Shown here in pieces: positions 9,340-18,503 of a stretch of DNA of 64,000 bases (positions are counted from its first letter, which is position 1; every line of letters begins with the position of its first letter). The notes beneath the pieces are model-generated. The model searched no databases. It was not told where the DNA came from and was given only the letters and a program-made list of their open reading frames with translations. The stretch comes from Bacteroidota bacterium. GTDB taxonomy: Bacteria > Bacteroidota > Bacteroidia > JACCXN01. The position numbers and the translations under genes are program-made. The DNA lies in assembly GCA_013696965.1 (NCBI GenBank), contig JACCXN010000056.1, positions 15,457 through 79,456 on the forward strand. Direction: 5' to 3'.

Positions 9340-9727
9340 TTAAAAATGGAGCTTGTAATTGTTTTTATGGATTTATATTAAGCAAATATAAGCCATATTA
9401 AATAAAATGAATTCCATTAAAAAAGCAATTTAAAACATAGCCCAATAGGTTTTTTATCACACAAAGTTAAAAGAAGCTCTTCTCTCATTCAAAGGATTGA
9501 TTATACAGATTTCTGTCAACTAGAAATTATTTCCTCAAAAAGGGGAATTCCAAGAACAATTATCTCAAAAATGGAATATTTATTTCGCCAGGCTTGCTTT
9601 GTTTTTGTGCTTATGCACAACCAAAACTATTGATTGCAATAAAGGAGAAATAAGTGGTTTTTATAGTACGGAATTTGTTGAAATGGTTTGGTAAAAATCT
9701 TAATCAACCAATTAAATACATTTTACT
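9340..9727. promoter_or_regulatory. divergent intergenic region (388 bp) with a minus-strand -7 box
   Basis: TATATTTG on the minus strand at 9383-9390 is a good -7 box for the YdcF-like gene, about 45 bp from its start. The rest separates that gene from gap. I could not place a confident plus-strand promoter for gap, and I see no decayed gene. Confidence 0.4.
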
Positions 9728-10747
9728 ATGACAAGAGTTGCAATTAATGGACTTGGACGTATAGGCCGGGCTGCTTTTAAAATTATAATGAACACAAAAG
9801 AATTGGAACTAGTAGCTGTAAATGATATTTCTTCTCCCGATGATATTCTTTATTTACTAAAACACGATTCAGTTTATGGAATTTATGATAAATTTCTGGA
9901 ATACAACAAGAACAGCAATGAAATAAAAATTGACGGAAAAATCATTAAAGTTTACAGCGAAAAAGAACCTGTAAACTTGCCCTGGAAAGAACAAAATATT
10001 GACATTGTTTTTGAATGTTCAGGAAAGTTCACAAATAAGCAGGATATGCAAAAACACCTTGATGCTGGTGCAGAATATGTAATTCTTTCTGCCCCTGGCA
10101 AAGGTGATAATATTCCAACTGTTATTCCCGGAGTAAACGAACCCAACTCAGAAGATAGATTAATTTCCACTGCCAGTTGCACAACAAACTGTATTGCACC
10201 TGTTATGGAAATAATGGACCGCAATATTGGAATTAAAAAGGCTATTATGACCACAATTCATGCTTATACTTCATCTCAGGCTGTTGTTGATATGCCGAAT
10301 AAAAGCAGAAGAAGAGGAAGGTCTGCCGGGCTTAATCTTGTACCTACAAGTACTGGAGCAGCCAAGGCAACCTCAAAAGCTTTACCTCAATTCGAAAATA
10401 TTTTTGACGGTGTAGCAATCAGAGGACCTGTTCCCTCAGGATCAATAGCTGATATTACCTTAATTACAAATAGAGATACCTCTGTGGAGGAGATTAATAA
10501 AATTTTCCAGCAAGAATCAATTAGCAGACGCTATGATGGTATACTTGGTACAACAGGCGAGGATTTGGTTTCATCGGATATTATCAAAGATCCCAGGGCT
10601 TCAATTGTAGATACTCAAATGACAATGGTGGTTGACGGCAACCTGGTGAAGATTATGAGCTGGTATGATAATGAATGGGGATACGTAAATCAAATGGTAA
10701 AAGCAGGCATTAGCCTGGCACAAAAGATAAAAGAACCTGTTTCTTAA
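9728..10747 (+). CDS. gap: glyceraldehyde-3-phosphate dehydrogenase, type I
   Basis: This enzyme catalyses phosphorylating oxidation of glyceraldehyde-3-phosphate with NAD(P)+. The 339-residue protein opens with the Rossmann motif NGLGRIGR and carries the active-site block SASCTTNC (catalytic Cys151), the HAYTSSQ segment with the partner His, the SRRRGRSAGLNLVPTSTGAAKA phosphate-site loop (seen as RRRGRSAGLNLVPTSTGAA) and WYDNEWGY near the C-terminus. It is complete. It is first of three tightly spaced glycolytic genes, with the next start 15 bp after its stop. Confidence 0.97.
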   Translation: MTRVAINGLGRIGRAAFKIIMNTKELELVAVNDISSPDDILYLLKHDSVYGIYDKFLEYNKNSNEIKIDGKIIKVYSEKEPVNLPWKEQNIDIVFECSGKFTNKQDMQKHLDAGAEYVILSAPGKGDNIPTVIPGVNEPNSEDRLISTASCTTNCIAPVMEIMDRNIGIKKAIMTTIHAYTSSQAVVDMPNKSRRRGRSAGLNLVPTSTGAAKATSKALPQFENIFDGVAIRGPVPSGSIADITLITNRDTSVEEINKIFQQESISRRYDGILGTTGEDLVSSDIIKDPRASIVDTQMTMVVDGNLVKIMSWYDNEWGYVNQMVKAGISLAQKIKEPVS

Positions 10748-10762
10748 TTCTGTAAATTTTCG

Positions 10763-11698
10763 GTGATGATAGTAACTTTAACTGTTAACCCAGCATTGGA
10801 TATTTACACAAGCGTTGATCAAATTGAGTCAAACAAAAAGTTAAAATGTGCCCCTTCACGCATGGATCCTGGAGGTGGAGGAATCAATGTTTCCAGGGTT
10901 ATCCAGAGACTTGGTGGAAAATCTTTAGCCATTTATACCAGGGGAGGGTATACTGGAAAAATGTATAGTGAATTACTGGACAAGGAAAATGTAAACCAGG
11001 ATCCTGTAGATGTCAAAAATGACCTAAGGCAAAACTTTGCTGTAAGGGAAACTTCGAGTGGGAATTTGTTCCGCTTTGGTATGCCGGGTGCAGTTTTAGA
11101 AGAAGCTGATTATCAAATTATTTTAGAAAAAATTGAACACTATAATAAGGCTGAATTTTTAGTAGTAAGTGGCAGCTTACCTCCTGATGCCCCACATGAT
11201 TTTTATGTTCAAGTTGCCAAAAAAGCAAGAATCAACAAACAGAAATTTATTTTGGATACATCTGGTAAAGCATTATCAGGAATACTGGAGGAAGGTGCAT
11301 ATCTTATAAAGCCCAGTATTGATGAACTTAAGGATTTAACAGGAGAAAATGCAGAGGATGAACAAGAACAAAGAAATTTGTTACTAAAAGTAATAGAAAA
11401 CTATGATGTCAATATTATTGTTCTTTCACTTGGTGCAAAAGGGGCATTAGTGGCAACACAAAACAGAGTTGATCATTTTCAGGCACCTTCTGTGGAATCA
11501 AAAAGTTCAATTGGTGCAGGAGACAGTATGGTGGCAGGAATTGTATTTAGTTTGGCTCAAGGAAAGTCCTTAACAAAAGCTGTTTTATTTGGACTTGCCT
11601 GCGGAAGTGCTACCATTAAAACTCCCGGTACACAACTACTTTATAAACAAGATGCAGAACAACTCTATAATGAGCTGATTTCTTTGCAGTTAAAATAA
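10763..11698 (+). CDS. pfkB: PfkB-type 6-phosphofructokinase (1-phosphofructokinase family)
   Basis: This 311-residue ribokinase-fold sugar kinase starts with LTVNPALDIYTSVDQIE. It has the substrate block MDPGGGGINVSRVIQRLGG at about residues 33-51 and the signature SSIGAGDSMVAGIVFSLAQG at about 253-272, whose Asp is the catalytic base. The MVAG-type ending and ACGSATIKTPGTQL resemble E. coli Pfk-2 more than FruK or tagatose-6-phosphate kinase. There is no PTS gene nearby, which supports fructose-6-phosphate as substrate. It sits between gap and pgi with gaps of 15 and 14 bp, an evident operon. A second, unrelated PfkA is encoded at 34474. Exact substrate is inferred. Confidence 0.85.
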   Translation: MMIVTLTVNPALDIYTSVDQIESNKKLKCAPSRMDPGGGGINVSRVIQRLGGKSLAIYTRGGYTGKMYSELLDKENVNQDPVDVKNDLRQNFAVRETSSGNLFRFGMPGAVLEEADYQIILEKIEHYNKAEFLVVSGSLPPDAPHDFYVQVAKKARINKQKFILDTSGKALSGILEEGAYLIKPSIDELKDLTGENAEDEQEQRNLLLKVIENYDVNIIVLSLGAKGALVATQNRVDHFQAPSVESKSSIGAGDSMVAGIVFSLAQGKSLTKAVLFGLACGSATIKTPGTQLLYKQDAEQLYNELISLQLK

Positions 11699-11712
11699 TA
11701 ATTAATATAAGT

Positions 11713-13383
11713 ATGGAAAAATTAACTGAAAATTCTGTCTGGCAAGAACTTACAGCACATTATCAAAAAACAAAAAAACTTGAAATAAAAGAGTTGTTTG
11801 AAAATGATTCTCAACGGTTTAATAAATTTTCAATTCAACACGAAAACCTGTTGGTTGACTTTTCAAAAAACAGAGCAAATGAACAAACTATTGCCTTATT
11901 ATTGGAATTGGCAAAAAGCAGGAATGTTCATAAGGCTATCAATGACCTGTTTTTAGGAGAAAAAATCAATTTAACTGAAAAACGATCTGTTCTTCATACT
12001 GCTTTAAGAAATTTTTCACACGAGCCGATTTCTGTAAATGGAAAAGATGTAATGCCCGAAGTTTTTAAGGAAAGGGAACAAGTGCGAAGGCTTTCAGAAA
12101 AAATAAGAAATCAACAGTGGAAAGGATTTACAGGGAAAACGATAAACTGTTTGGTAAACATTGGAATAGGAGGTTCGTATTTAGGTCCAAGAATGGTAAC
12201 TGAAGCATTAAAAGATTATGAAAATACCACTATTCAGATTGAATTTATTGCAAATATTGATGGCGCAGATTTACGCCAAGCCCTTAAAAATACCGATCCT
12301 GAAACAACACTTTTTATCGTTTCTTCCAAATCATTCAATACTCCCGAAACATTAATCAATGCTTCCATTATTAGAAATTTGTTAATGACAAGATTTCAGG
12401 ATGAAAAGGCAATTGCTTCACATTTTATAGCCATAACTGCAAATCCTGAAAAAGCAATGGAATTTGGAATTCCTTATCAAAACATATTAAAATTATGGGA
12501 CTGGGTAGGCGGTAGGTTTTCTATTTGGTCTTCGATGGGTTTTGTTTTGGCAGTACAAATAGGTTATGCCCGTTTTGAAGAATTTTTAGAAGGAGCAAAC
12601 GATATGGATGAACATTTTAGAAACACACCTTTAAATAAAAACATTCCTGTTATTCTTGCCCTTTTAGGAATCTGGTACAATAATTTTTTTAATGCTCAAA
12701 CATATGCTTTGCTGCCTTATAGCCAGCATCTTCGTTTACTGCCTGCTTATTTTCAACAGGTTGATATGGAAAGCAATGGAAAAAGTGTATCTAAATCCAA
12801 TGAAATAATCGATTATTCAACTGGTCCTGTTATTTGGGGACAGCAAGGAACAAACGGCCAACATGCTTTTTTTCAACATTTGCATCAAGGCACAAAAATG
12901 ATTCCTTTTGATTTAATTGGTTTTGTAAACAGTATGGAAGAATACGAACACCATGACGAACAACATGAATTTCTATTTGCCAATTTATTAGCCCAATCAA
13001 AGGCGTTTGTTGAAGGAAAAAATTCAACCCAATTGCTGGATGAACTGTTATCAAAAGGATTTTCCACCGAGGAAGCAAAAGGTTTGCTATTACACAAATC
13101 ATTACAAGGAAACCATCCTCACAATGTGATACTTTTTGATCAATTGAATCCCAGGAACCTTGGAATGGTTATGGCCATGTACGAACATAAAATTTTTATA
13201 CAAGGAATTATTTGGGACATTAATTCTTTTGATCAATTTGGAGTAGAACTCGGAAAAGAACTTGCCGATGATTTAATGCCCTATTTAAAAAATGAAAGGG
13301 AGAATGATAATTTGGATAATTCTACAAAGGGTTTGATAAATTTTTATAGAAACCAAAGATTCAGTATAAAGGCAAATTTATAA
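11713..13383 (+). CDS. pgi: glucose-6-phosphate isomerase
   Basis: This enzyme interconverts glucose-6-phosphate and fructose-6-phosphate. The 556-residue protein is of the long (E. coli-like) PGI type. Visible signatures are NIGIGGSYLGPRM, VSSKSFNTPET in the SIS domain, WDWVGGRFSIWSSMG, VDMESNGKSV, GQQGTNGQHAFFQHLHQGT with the conserved His, and FDQFGVELGKELA, the classical C-terminal PGI motif. It is complete. It is third in the gap-pfkB-pgi unit. A 237-bp gap follows before the PGM/phosphatase gene, so the downstream pair may have its own promoter. Confidence 0.97.
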   Translation: MEKLTENSVWQELTAHYQKTKKLEIKELFENDSQRFNKFSIQHENLLVDFSKNRANEQTIALLLELAKSRNVHKAINDLFLGEKINLTEKRSVLHTALRNFSHEPISVNGKDVMPEVFKEREQVRRLSEKIRNQQWKGFTGKTINCLVNIGIGGSYLGPRMVTEALKDYENTTIQIEFIANIDGADLRQALKNTDPETTLFIVSSKSFNTPETLINASIIRNLLMTRFQDEKAIASHFIAITANPEKAMEFGIPYQNILKLWDWVGGRFSIWSSMGFVLAVQIGYARFEEFLEGANDMDEHFRNTPLNKNIPVILALLGIWYNNFFNAQTYALLPYSQHLRLLPAYFQQVDMESNGKSVSKSNEIIDYSTGPVIWGQQGTNGQHAFFQHLHQGTKMIPFDLIGFVNSMEEYEHHDEQHEFLFANLLAQSKAFVEGKNSTQLLDELLSKGFSTEEAKGLLLHKSLQGNHPHNVILFDQLNPRNLGMVMAMYEHKIFIQGIIWDINSFDQFGVELGKELADDLMPYLKNERENDNLDNSTKGLINFYRNQRFSIKANL

Positions 13384-13620
13384 AAAACAGGTTTTAACAC
13401 TTGTAATAACCTTTCATGTTTTAGAAGGAAAAACAATATTCAATTCTATCGATAAAATAGGTCCCCGTGTTGTCAAAAAACAATAGGTTTTATTTTTAAA
13501 TAATAAAAAAAGAAGCGAATAATTGAAACTCAAAAACAAAAAATAGCGAAATGGATTACTTTAAGTAATAGTTAAGATGATAAATGATAAGAATCTGTAA
13601 ATGAACTTGAACAATTATAT

Positions 13621-15147
13621 ATGAAAAATAATTTACAAGCTGCAATTGTTGATCTTGATGGGGTAATTACCAACACTGCAATTCAGCATGCAAAGGCTTG
13701 GAAGATTATGTTCGATCAATACAACAAACAAAGAGAACAAGAAGGAAACAAAAAGTTTCTCCCCTTTTCTATAGAATCAGATTATCCTAAATATATTGAT
13801 GGTATTCCAAGATATGATGGTGTTCGGGAATTTTTAAAATCTAGAGAAATAGAAATTCCTTATGGAGATCCTAAGGATAATGCTGGAAAAGAAACGATTT
13901 GTGGATTGGGAAACTGGAAAAACGAACTTTTTCATAAAGTAATAAAAGATGAAGGGATACAGGTGATCGAAAAAAATATAGAAGCAATAAAAAATTGGAA
14001 AAAGCTTGGATTAAAGACTGCTGTAATTTCATCCAGCAAAAACTGTAAGCAAATTCTTGAAGCTACGGGATATGAATATTTGTTTGACACACGTGTAGAT
14101 GGTATTATTTCAGTAGAAAGAAACATAAAAGGCAAACCAGCCCCGGATATATTTTTGGAAGCAGCCAGGGAATTAAATGTAAAACCTGAAAATGCACTGA
14201 TTGTGGAAGATTCACTCGCTGGAGTTGAAGCCGGCAAAAAAGGGGATTTTGCACTTGTTGTTGGAATAAAGAATGGTTCAAATACAGCAGAATTGTTAAA
14301 AAAAGGGGCAGATGAAGTAGTTGACAATCTACAACAGGTTGATATTAACCTTAAAAAGGCAAAATTACCCAAGTATTTACCACTTGCTATTAAACATATT
14401 CCAGAACTCAAAGAAAAGTTTAAAAATAACAAAGCCCTTTTATTTCTTGATTTTGACGGAACATTAGCTCCTATTGTTGAATTTTTCGAGGATGCTGCAA
14501 TGTCTGAGGAAATGAAGGAGCTTTTGGAACGATTAGCTTCTAAATACCAGGTAGCAGTAATAAGCGGAAGAGGGCTTAGTGATGTAAAAAACAGGGTTGG
14601 ATTAAACAATATTTATTATGCAGGAAGCCACGGCTTTGAAATTTCTGGACCAAATGGTTTTTACCAGGAACATGAACTTGCCCATAAAATAATCCCTGTT
14701 TTTGATGTATTAATACCTGAATTGAATCAAAAACTAAAATCAATTCCTGGGCTAAAATTGGAAAGAAAAAAATTCACTCTTGCCGTTCATTACCGCCAGG
14801 TTGCTCAAGAAAAGCAACAAGAAGTAATTGATGCAGTTGAAAATGCCTTAAAAAAACACAGGGAAGTAAAAGCAGGAAAAGGAAAAAAAGTGATTGAGAT
14901 TCGCCCAAATATTGATTGGGATAAAGGAAAGGCAGTTTCAATGTTAATTCATAAGCTTGACCACTCAAAAAATGAGTATTTACCGGTTTATATCGGAGAT
15001 GACATTACAGATGAGGATGTATTTATTATACTGGATAATGGACTAGGTATACTCGTAGGGGAGCATGGAAGCCAAACCTATGCCGATTATTACCTGAGGG
15101 ATGTTCAGGATGTTCAGAATTTTTTAAACCAATTGTTAATCGAATAA
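13621..15147 (+). CDS. two-domain HAD protein: beta-phosphoglucomutase + trehalose-6-phosphate phosphatase
   Basis: This 508-residue protein joins two HAD enzymes. Residues about 5-245 are beta-phosphoglucomutase-like: DLDGVITNTA with D11 and D13, then the helical cap, ISSSKNCKQIL, KGKPAPDIFLEAA and EDSLAGVEAG. Residues about 270-505 are a trehalose-6-phosphate phosphatase: FLDFDGTLAPI with D277 and D279, VISGRGLSDV, GSHGFEI, EIRPNIDWDKGKAV and IGDDITDEDVF. Both active sites look intact. The next gene, 7 bp downstream, is a GH65 phosphorylase. The same three domains in the same order occur in one mycobacterial polypeptide (OtsB1, Rv2006). The first domain would convert beta-glucose-1-phosphate to glucose-6-phosphate; the second would make trehalose from trehalose-6-phosphate. 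Confidence 0.88.
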   Translation: MKNNLQAAIVDLDGVITNTAIQHAKAWKIMFDQYNKQREQEGNKKFLPFSIESDYPKYIDGIPRYDGVREFLKSREIEIPYGDPKDNAGKETICGLGNWKNELFHKVIKDEGIQVIEKNIEAIKNWKKLGLKTAVISSSKNCKQILEATGYEYLFDTRVDGIISVERNIKGKPAPDIFLEAARELNVKPENALIVEDSLAGVEAGKKGDFALVVGIKNGSNTAELLKKGADEVVDNLQQVDINLKKAKLPKYLPLAIKHIPELKEKFKNNKALLFLDFDGTLAPIVEFFEDAAMSEEMKELLERLASKYQVAVISGRGLSDVKNRVGLNNIYYAGSHGFEISGPNGFYQEHELAHKIIPVFDVLIPELNQKLKSIPGLKLERKKFTLAVHYRQVAQEKQQEVIDAVENALKKHREVKAGKGKKVIEIRPNIDWDKGKAVSMLIHKLDHSKNEYLPVYIGDDITDEDVFIILDNGLGILVGEHGSQTYADYYLRDVQDVQNFLNQLLIE

Positions 15148-15154
15148 AAGGACT

Positions 15155-17575
15155 ATGGAAGAATGGATAATTAAATATTCAGAATACATTCCTGAGAAAG
15201 AACTTTTAAGAGAGGCTTTATGTACTGTGGGTAATGGTTATTTTGCAACACGGGGAGCAGCAGAGGAAAGTCAACCGGGAAAAAATCATTATCCTGGAAC
15301 TTATCTGGCAGGTGGATACAATCGATTAGAAACCGAAATTGCAGGTAAAATAATAGAAAATGAAGATCTTGTAAACTGGCCCAATTGGACTATTTTAAAA
15401 TTTAAGCCCGAAAATGGAACATGGTTAGACATGGATAAATTTACAATTCTTAGTTATGAACAAGATCTGAATTTAAAAGAAGGGATTTTCGAACGTAGAA
15501 TTCATTTTAAGGATGAGGAAAAAAGGGAAACAAAGCTTGTAACACGAAGAATAGTAAGCCTAAGAAATATGCATTTAGCTGCTATTGAATGGGAACTAAC
15601 ACCTCAAAACTGGTCGGGAAATATAACCCTGCATTCTGCATTGGATGGCTCTGTTATTAACAATGGAGTTGAAAGATACCGTGAATTAAACAGCAAACAT
15701 TTAATACCATTGGAAAAAGGGCATTTTGAAGAAGATTGCATTTTTTTAAAGGTAATGACAAATCAATCAGAAATTGTAATGGCTCAGGCAGCAGCAACAA
15801 CTGTATATTTTGATCAATACGATTCCCCTATAACAAGAACCACTGTGTTGGAAGAGGCTTACATAGGGCAGGAATTAACTTTTGCAGCAGAAGTTAATAA
15901 AACCATTAAAATAGAAAAGATTGTTGTAGTGTATACTTCTAAGGACAAAGCAGTTTCAGAGCCCTTAAGTGAAGCTAAAAAAGAAGTTAAGCGTACGGGT
16001 AATTTCCAAAAAATCAAACAGGACCAAATTGCAGAGTGGAAAGAACTTTGGGATCAATGTGATATTCTTTTGGAAGCAGATGACTCCGAAGATCAATTGT
16101 TGCTTCGCTTTCACATATTCCATCTTTTTCAAACCTATTCATTAAACACTATTGATCTTGATGCAGGCATACCTGCCAGAGGATGGCATGGTGAAGCATA
16201 CAGAGGACATATTCTTTGGGATGAACTTTTTATTTTTCCATTCTTTAACATTAGTATTCCTGAGCTCACACGCTCGTTGCTTATGTACAGGTATAGAAGA
16301 TTACCAGAGGCGCGTTTTGCAGCTACCAACAACGGTTACCAAGGTGCAATGTTCCCTTGGCAAAGTGGTAGCAATGGGAGGGAAGAGAGTCAAGTAATTC
16401 ACCTGAATCCGGAATCTGGAAGATGGGTTGATGACAATACTTATTTGCAAAGGCATGTGAATTCAGCCATTGCTTACAACATTTGGCAATACTTTGAAAC
16501 AAGCGGTGACCTTGAATTCCTATCTTTTTATGGAGCGGAGCTTTTAATGGATATAACAAAATTTTGGGCAAGTAAGGTTATTTACAATAAAGACAGAAAG
16601 CGTTACGAGATCCATAATATAGTTGGCCCCGATGAATATCATACCCACTATCCAGGATCATTGGAAATAGGCTTAAGAAACAATGCCTATACTAATGTAA
16701 TGGTAGTATGGACTCTCATTCATGCCCTTAAAGCAATGGAAAGGCTGGACAATAGAAGAAGAAATGAACTGATGCATAAATTAAACATAAATCAGGAAGA
16801 TATTTCCCGTTGGAATAACATTAGCAGGAATATGTTTGTTCCATTTATTAATCAAGGAACCATAATTGAACAATTTGAAGGATTTGAAAATTTAAAAGAC
16901 CTTAATTGGGAAGAATATCATACTAAATATGGAGAAATGCTTCGTTTGGACCGGATACTTGAAAAGGAAGGAGATGAAGTAAATAGGTATAAGGCTGTAA
17001 AGCAAGCAGATGTTTTAATGCTCTTTTACCTTTTCTCAACAGAGGAATTAACAGAGTTATTCGAACATATGGCTTATGATTTTAACCCTTATGAATCAAT
17101 TCCTCTGAATATTGACTATTATGAGAAAATTTCGTCACATGGTTCCACATTAAGTAAACTGGTTTATTCCTGGGTATTCGCGCGTACTCACAGGGAAAAA
17201 TCATGGCATCATTTTAAAAAGGCACTACTTAGTGACTTTAAAGACGTGCAGGGAGGAACTACACCTGAAGGTATTCATTTAGGGGCCATGGCAGGAACCA
17301 TTGATCTTATCCAAAGGTGTTATACAGGAATAGAGTTCAGAGAAGAAGAACTCTTTTTTAATCCCCAACTGCCTGAAAACGTGAAGCAAATTAAATTCCG
17401 GCTACGCTATAGAGAGCACTGGCTTGAAGTGAAATTAACCAAAGATAATTTGTACCTCAAAAGCCATGGAGGTTGGGAAAATGAAATAAGAATTATTGTT
17501 GGTGGACAAGCCTTTTTAATGCGAAAAGGGGAAGAAAGGGTAATTGATTATGCTAAACATATGATTGGAAGTTGA
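15155..17575 (+). CDS. GH65 family disaccharide phosphorylase, probably trehalose-type
   Basis: This 806-residue protein has the full GH65 layout: N-terminal beta-sandwich (about 1-265), linker helices, (alpha/alpha)6 barrel (about 310-700) and a short C-terminal beta domain. The proposed general acid is Glu494 in IVGPDEYHTH. Other family segments are RGWHGEAYRGHILWDELF, GAMFPWQSGSNGREE and the SSHGSTLSKLVYSWVFAR phosphate-side loop. Inverting GH65 phosphorylases release beta-glucose-1-phosphate from maltose, trehalose, kojibiose or nigerose. The adjacent PGM/trehalose phosphatase gene favours trehalose or trehalose-6-phosphate, by inference. AAAGGA before the ATG is a plausible ribosome site. 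Confidence 0.88.
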   Translation: MEEWIIKYSEYIPEKELLREALCTVGNGYFATRGAAEESQPGKNHYPGTYLAGGYNRLETEIAGKIIENEDLVNWPNWTILKFKPENGTWLDMDKFTILSYEQDLNLKEGIFERRIHFKDEEKRETKLVTRRIVSLRNMHLAAIEWELTPQNWSGNITLHSALDGSVINNGVERYRELNSKHLIPLEKGHFEEDCIFLKVMTNQSEIVMAQAAATTVYFDQYDSPITRTTVLEEAYIGQELTFAAEVNKTIKIEKIVVVYTSKDKAVSEPLSEAKKEVKRTGNFQKIKQDQIAEWKELWDQCDILLEADDSEDQLLLRFHIFHLFQTYSLNTIDLDAGIPARGWHGEAYRGHILWDELFIFPFFNISIPELTRSLLMYRYRRLPEARFAATNNGYQGAMFPWQSGSNGREESQVIHLNPESGRWVDDNTYLQRHVNSAIAYNIWQYFETSGDLEFLSFYGAELLMDITKFWASKVIYNKDRKRYEIHNIVGPDEYHTHYPGSLEIGLRNNAYTNVMVVWTLIHALKAMERLDNRRRNELMHKLNINQEDISRWNNISRNMFVPFINQGTIIEQFEGFENLKDLNWEEYHTKYGEMLRLDRILEKEGDEVNRYKAVKQADVLMLFYLFSTEELTELFEHMAYDFNPYESIPLNIDYYEKISSHGSTLSKLVYSWVFARTHREKSWHHFKKALLSDFKDVQGGTTPEGIHLGAMAGTIDLIQRCYTGIEFREEELFFNPQLPENVKQIKFRLRYREHWLEVKLTKDNLYLKSHGGWENEIRIIVGGQAFLMRKGEERVIDYAKHMIGS

Positions 17576-17618
17576 AAAGATAATGGATTTGATCCACTTT
17601 CAAATTCGATTCAGTATT

Positions 17619-17995
17619 TTATAGATTAAATTTCAAATTTGAAGAGGAAAGTAAAAACTCCAGTTCATCCACCTGTTTTTTTAAGACAACCATCTCCGCT
17701 TGCATTTGGGTAATCAGCTGAGATATATCCTGATGATGATCACCGCTAATTACTATAAATTTTTCAGCCATGTAGTTTCCATTAATATTGGCTCCGTTGT
17801 TGTTTAACCGCATACGCTGGTTGGCTTCCGTACGTATTAAAAACCATTTCGCCTGAACTTGCCTGAAAGGTTACATCATCAATGCTTGCAGGCACAAACA
17901 AGGAAAAACGCTCAATGCCATTGCCTGCACCTTTAAATAAACGTCAGGCGTTGATATTACCTGCCGGGGTTTAGATGCAAAAAAATAATGGTCAA
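17619..17995 (-). pseudogene. decayed gene with coiled-coil C-terminus (tail-fibre/S74-like repeat protein)
   Basis: On the minus strand the last 64 codons (17813 to 17619) end in a short coiled coil, ISQLITQMQAEMVVLKKQVD, the usual end of Bacteroidota proteins with fibre or endosialidase-chaperone-like tails. Upstream, in another frame, an open stretch reads KGAGNGIERFSLFVPASIDD and then VTFQASSGEMVFNT. The two parts join only across a frameshift near 17825-17850, and a TGA at about 17945 interrupts the upstream part again. I read this as one degraded gene end. An intact reading frame in a relative would confirm it. Confidence 0.45.
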
Positions 17996-18090
17996 GCAAC
18001 CATTAAGAAAAACCCACGTCTTATTTTTTAAACCATTAAAAATTGGAAAAATTCATTGCGAGTTCCTCAAGTAAAACCATTAAACGAAGT
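17996..18090. other. intergenic, nothing recognised
   Basis: This AT-rich stretch lies between the decayed gene and the leader repeat. No coding or hairpin signal is seen. Confidence 0.4.
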
Positions 18091-18188
18091 ATGAAATAGC
18101 CATGCACCTTCACAAACATCAATGAATATAACATGGCTATCCCGATTAATCTTGATGGCAGTTAAAAACAAATTATATACATATACAT
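18091..18188 (+). repeat. leader repeat copy A (hairpin leader ending at a start codon)
   Basis: It begins ATG AAA TAG. A 9-bp inverted repeat follows: ATAGCCATG at 18096-18104 pairs with CATGGCTAT at 18132-18140. After a CAGTTAAAAA stretch it ends with AAACAAATTATATACATA directly before the ATG at 18189. Closely related copies, with the same beginning and end, lie on the minus strand at 25604-25793 and on the plus strand at 62543-62639. Confidence 0.8.
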
Positions 18189-18293
18189 ATGAATAAAAAA
18201 ATCAAAGAAAAACAAAAGCAAAAAGAAGTACAGCGTTGTATTGCAAAATTAAGTCAATTGGGCTTCACGGTAAGATTAACGCCAGTATATTAA
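18189..18293 (+). CDS. possible small Lys-rich peptide downstream of the leader repeat
   Basis: A 34-codon frame starts exactly at the end of leader repeat A and encodes a very basic peptide (MNKKIKEKQKQKEVQRCIAK, then LSQLGFTVRLTPVY). I recognise no family. Its start occupies the same place as the real starts of the two other genes that follow this leader, the only reason to take it as coding. It could be the decayed start of a longer gene. Confidence 0.35.
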   Translation: MNKKIKEKQKQKEVQRCIAKLSQLGFTVRLTPVY

Positions 18294-18503
18294 ATAAAAA
18301 TTTAAAAAACCAAAAGCTCGACTTTTTTTCTGGAATAATAAATCCGTGTATGAAATTGAGCTAACAATAGGTTAAGCACAAACACTTGTAGCAAAGCAAA
18401 CGTAGCAATACCAAGCCGAAGCACGAATATGAAAATTTACAATCTCTTAACCTGTTTTAAAAACAAGATGAAAAACTATTGAATAAAAACAAAAAAAACA
18501 CAT

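Noticed and set aside
12830-13102. Minus-strand frames of 70-90 codons inside pgi
   Set aside because: Shadows of a complete glucose-6-phosphate isomerase gene.
13932-14609. 225-codon frame antisense to the PGM/phosphatase gene
   Set aside because: Both HAD domains on the plus strand are clear; the antisense translation is Ser/Phe-rich and matches nothing.
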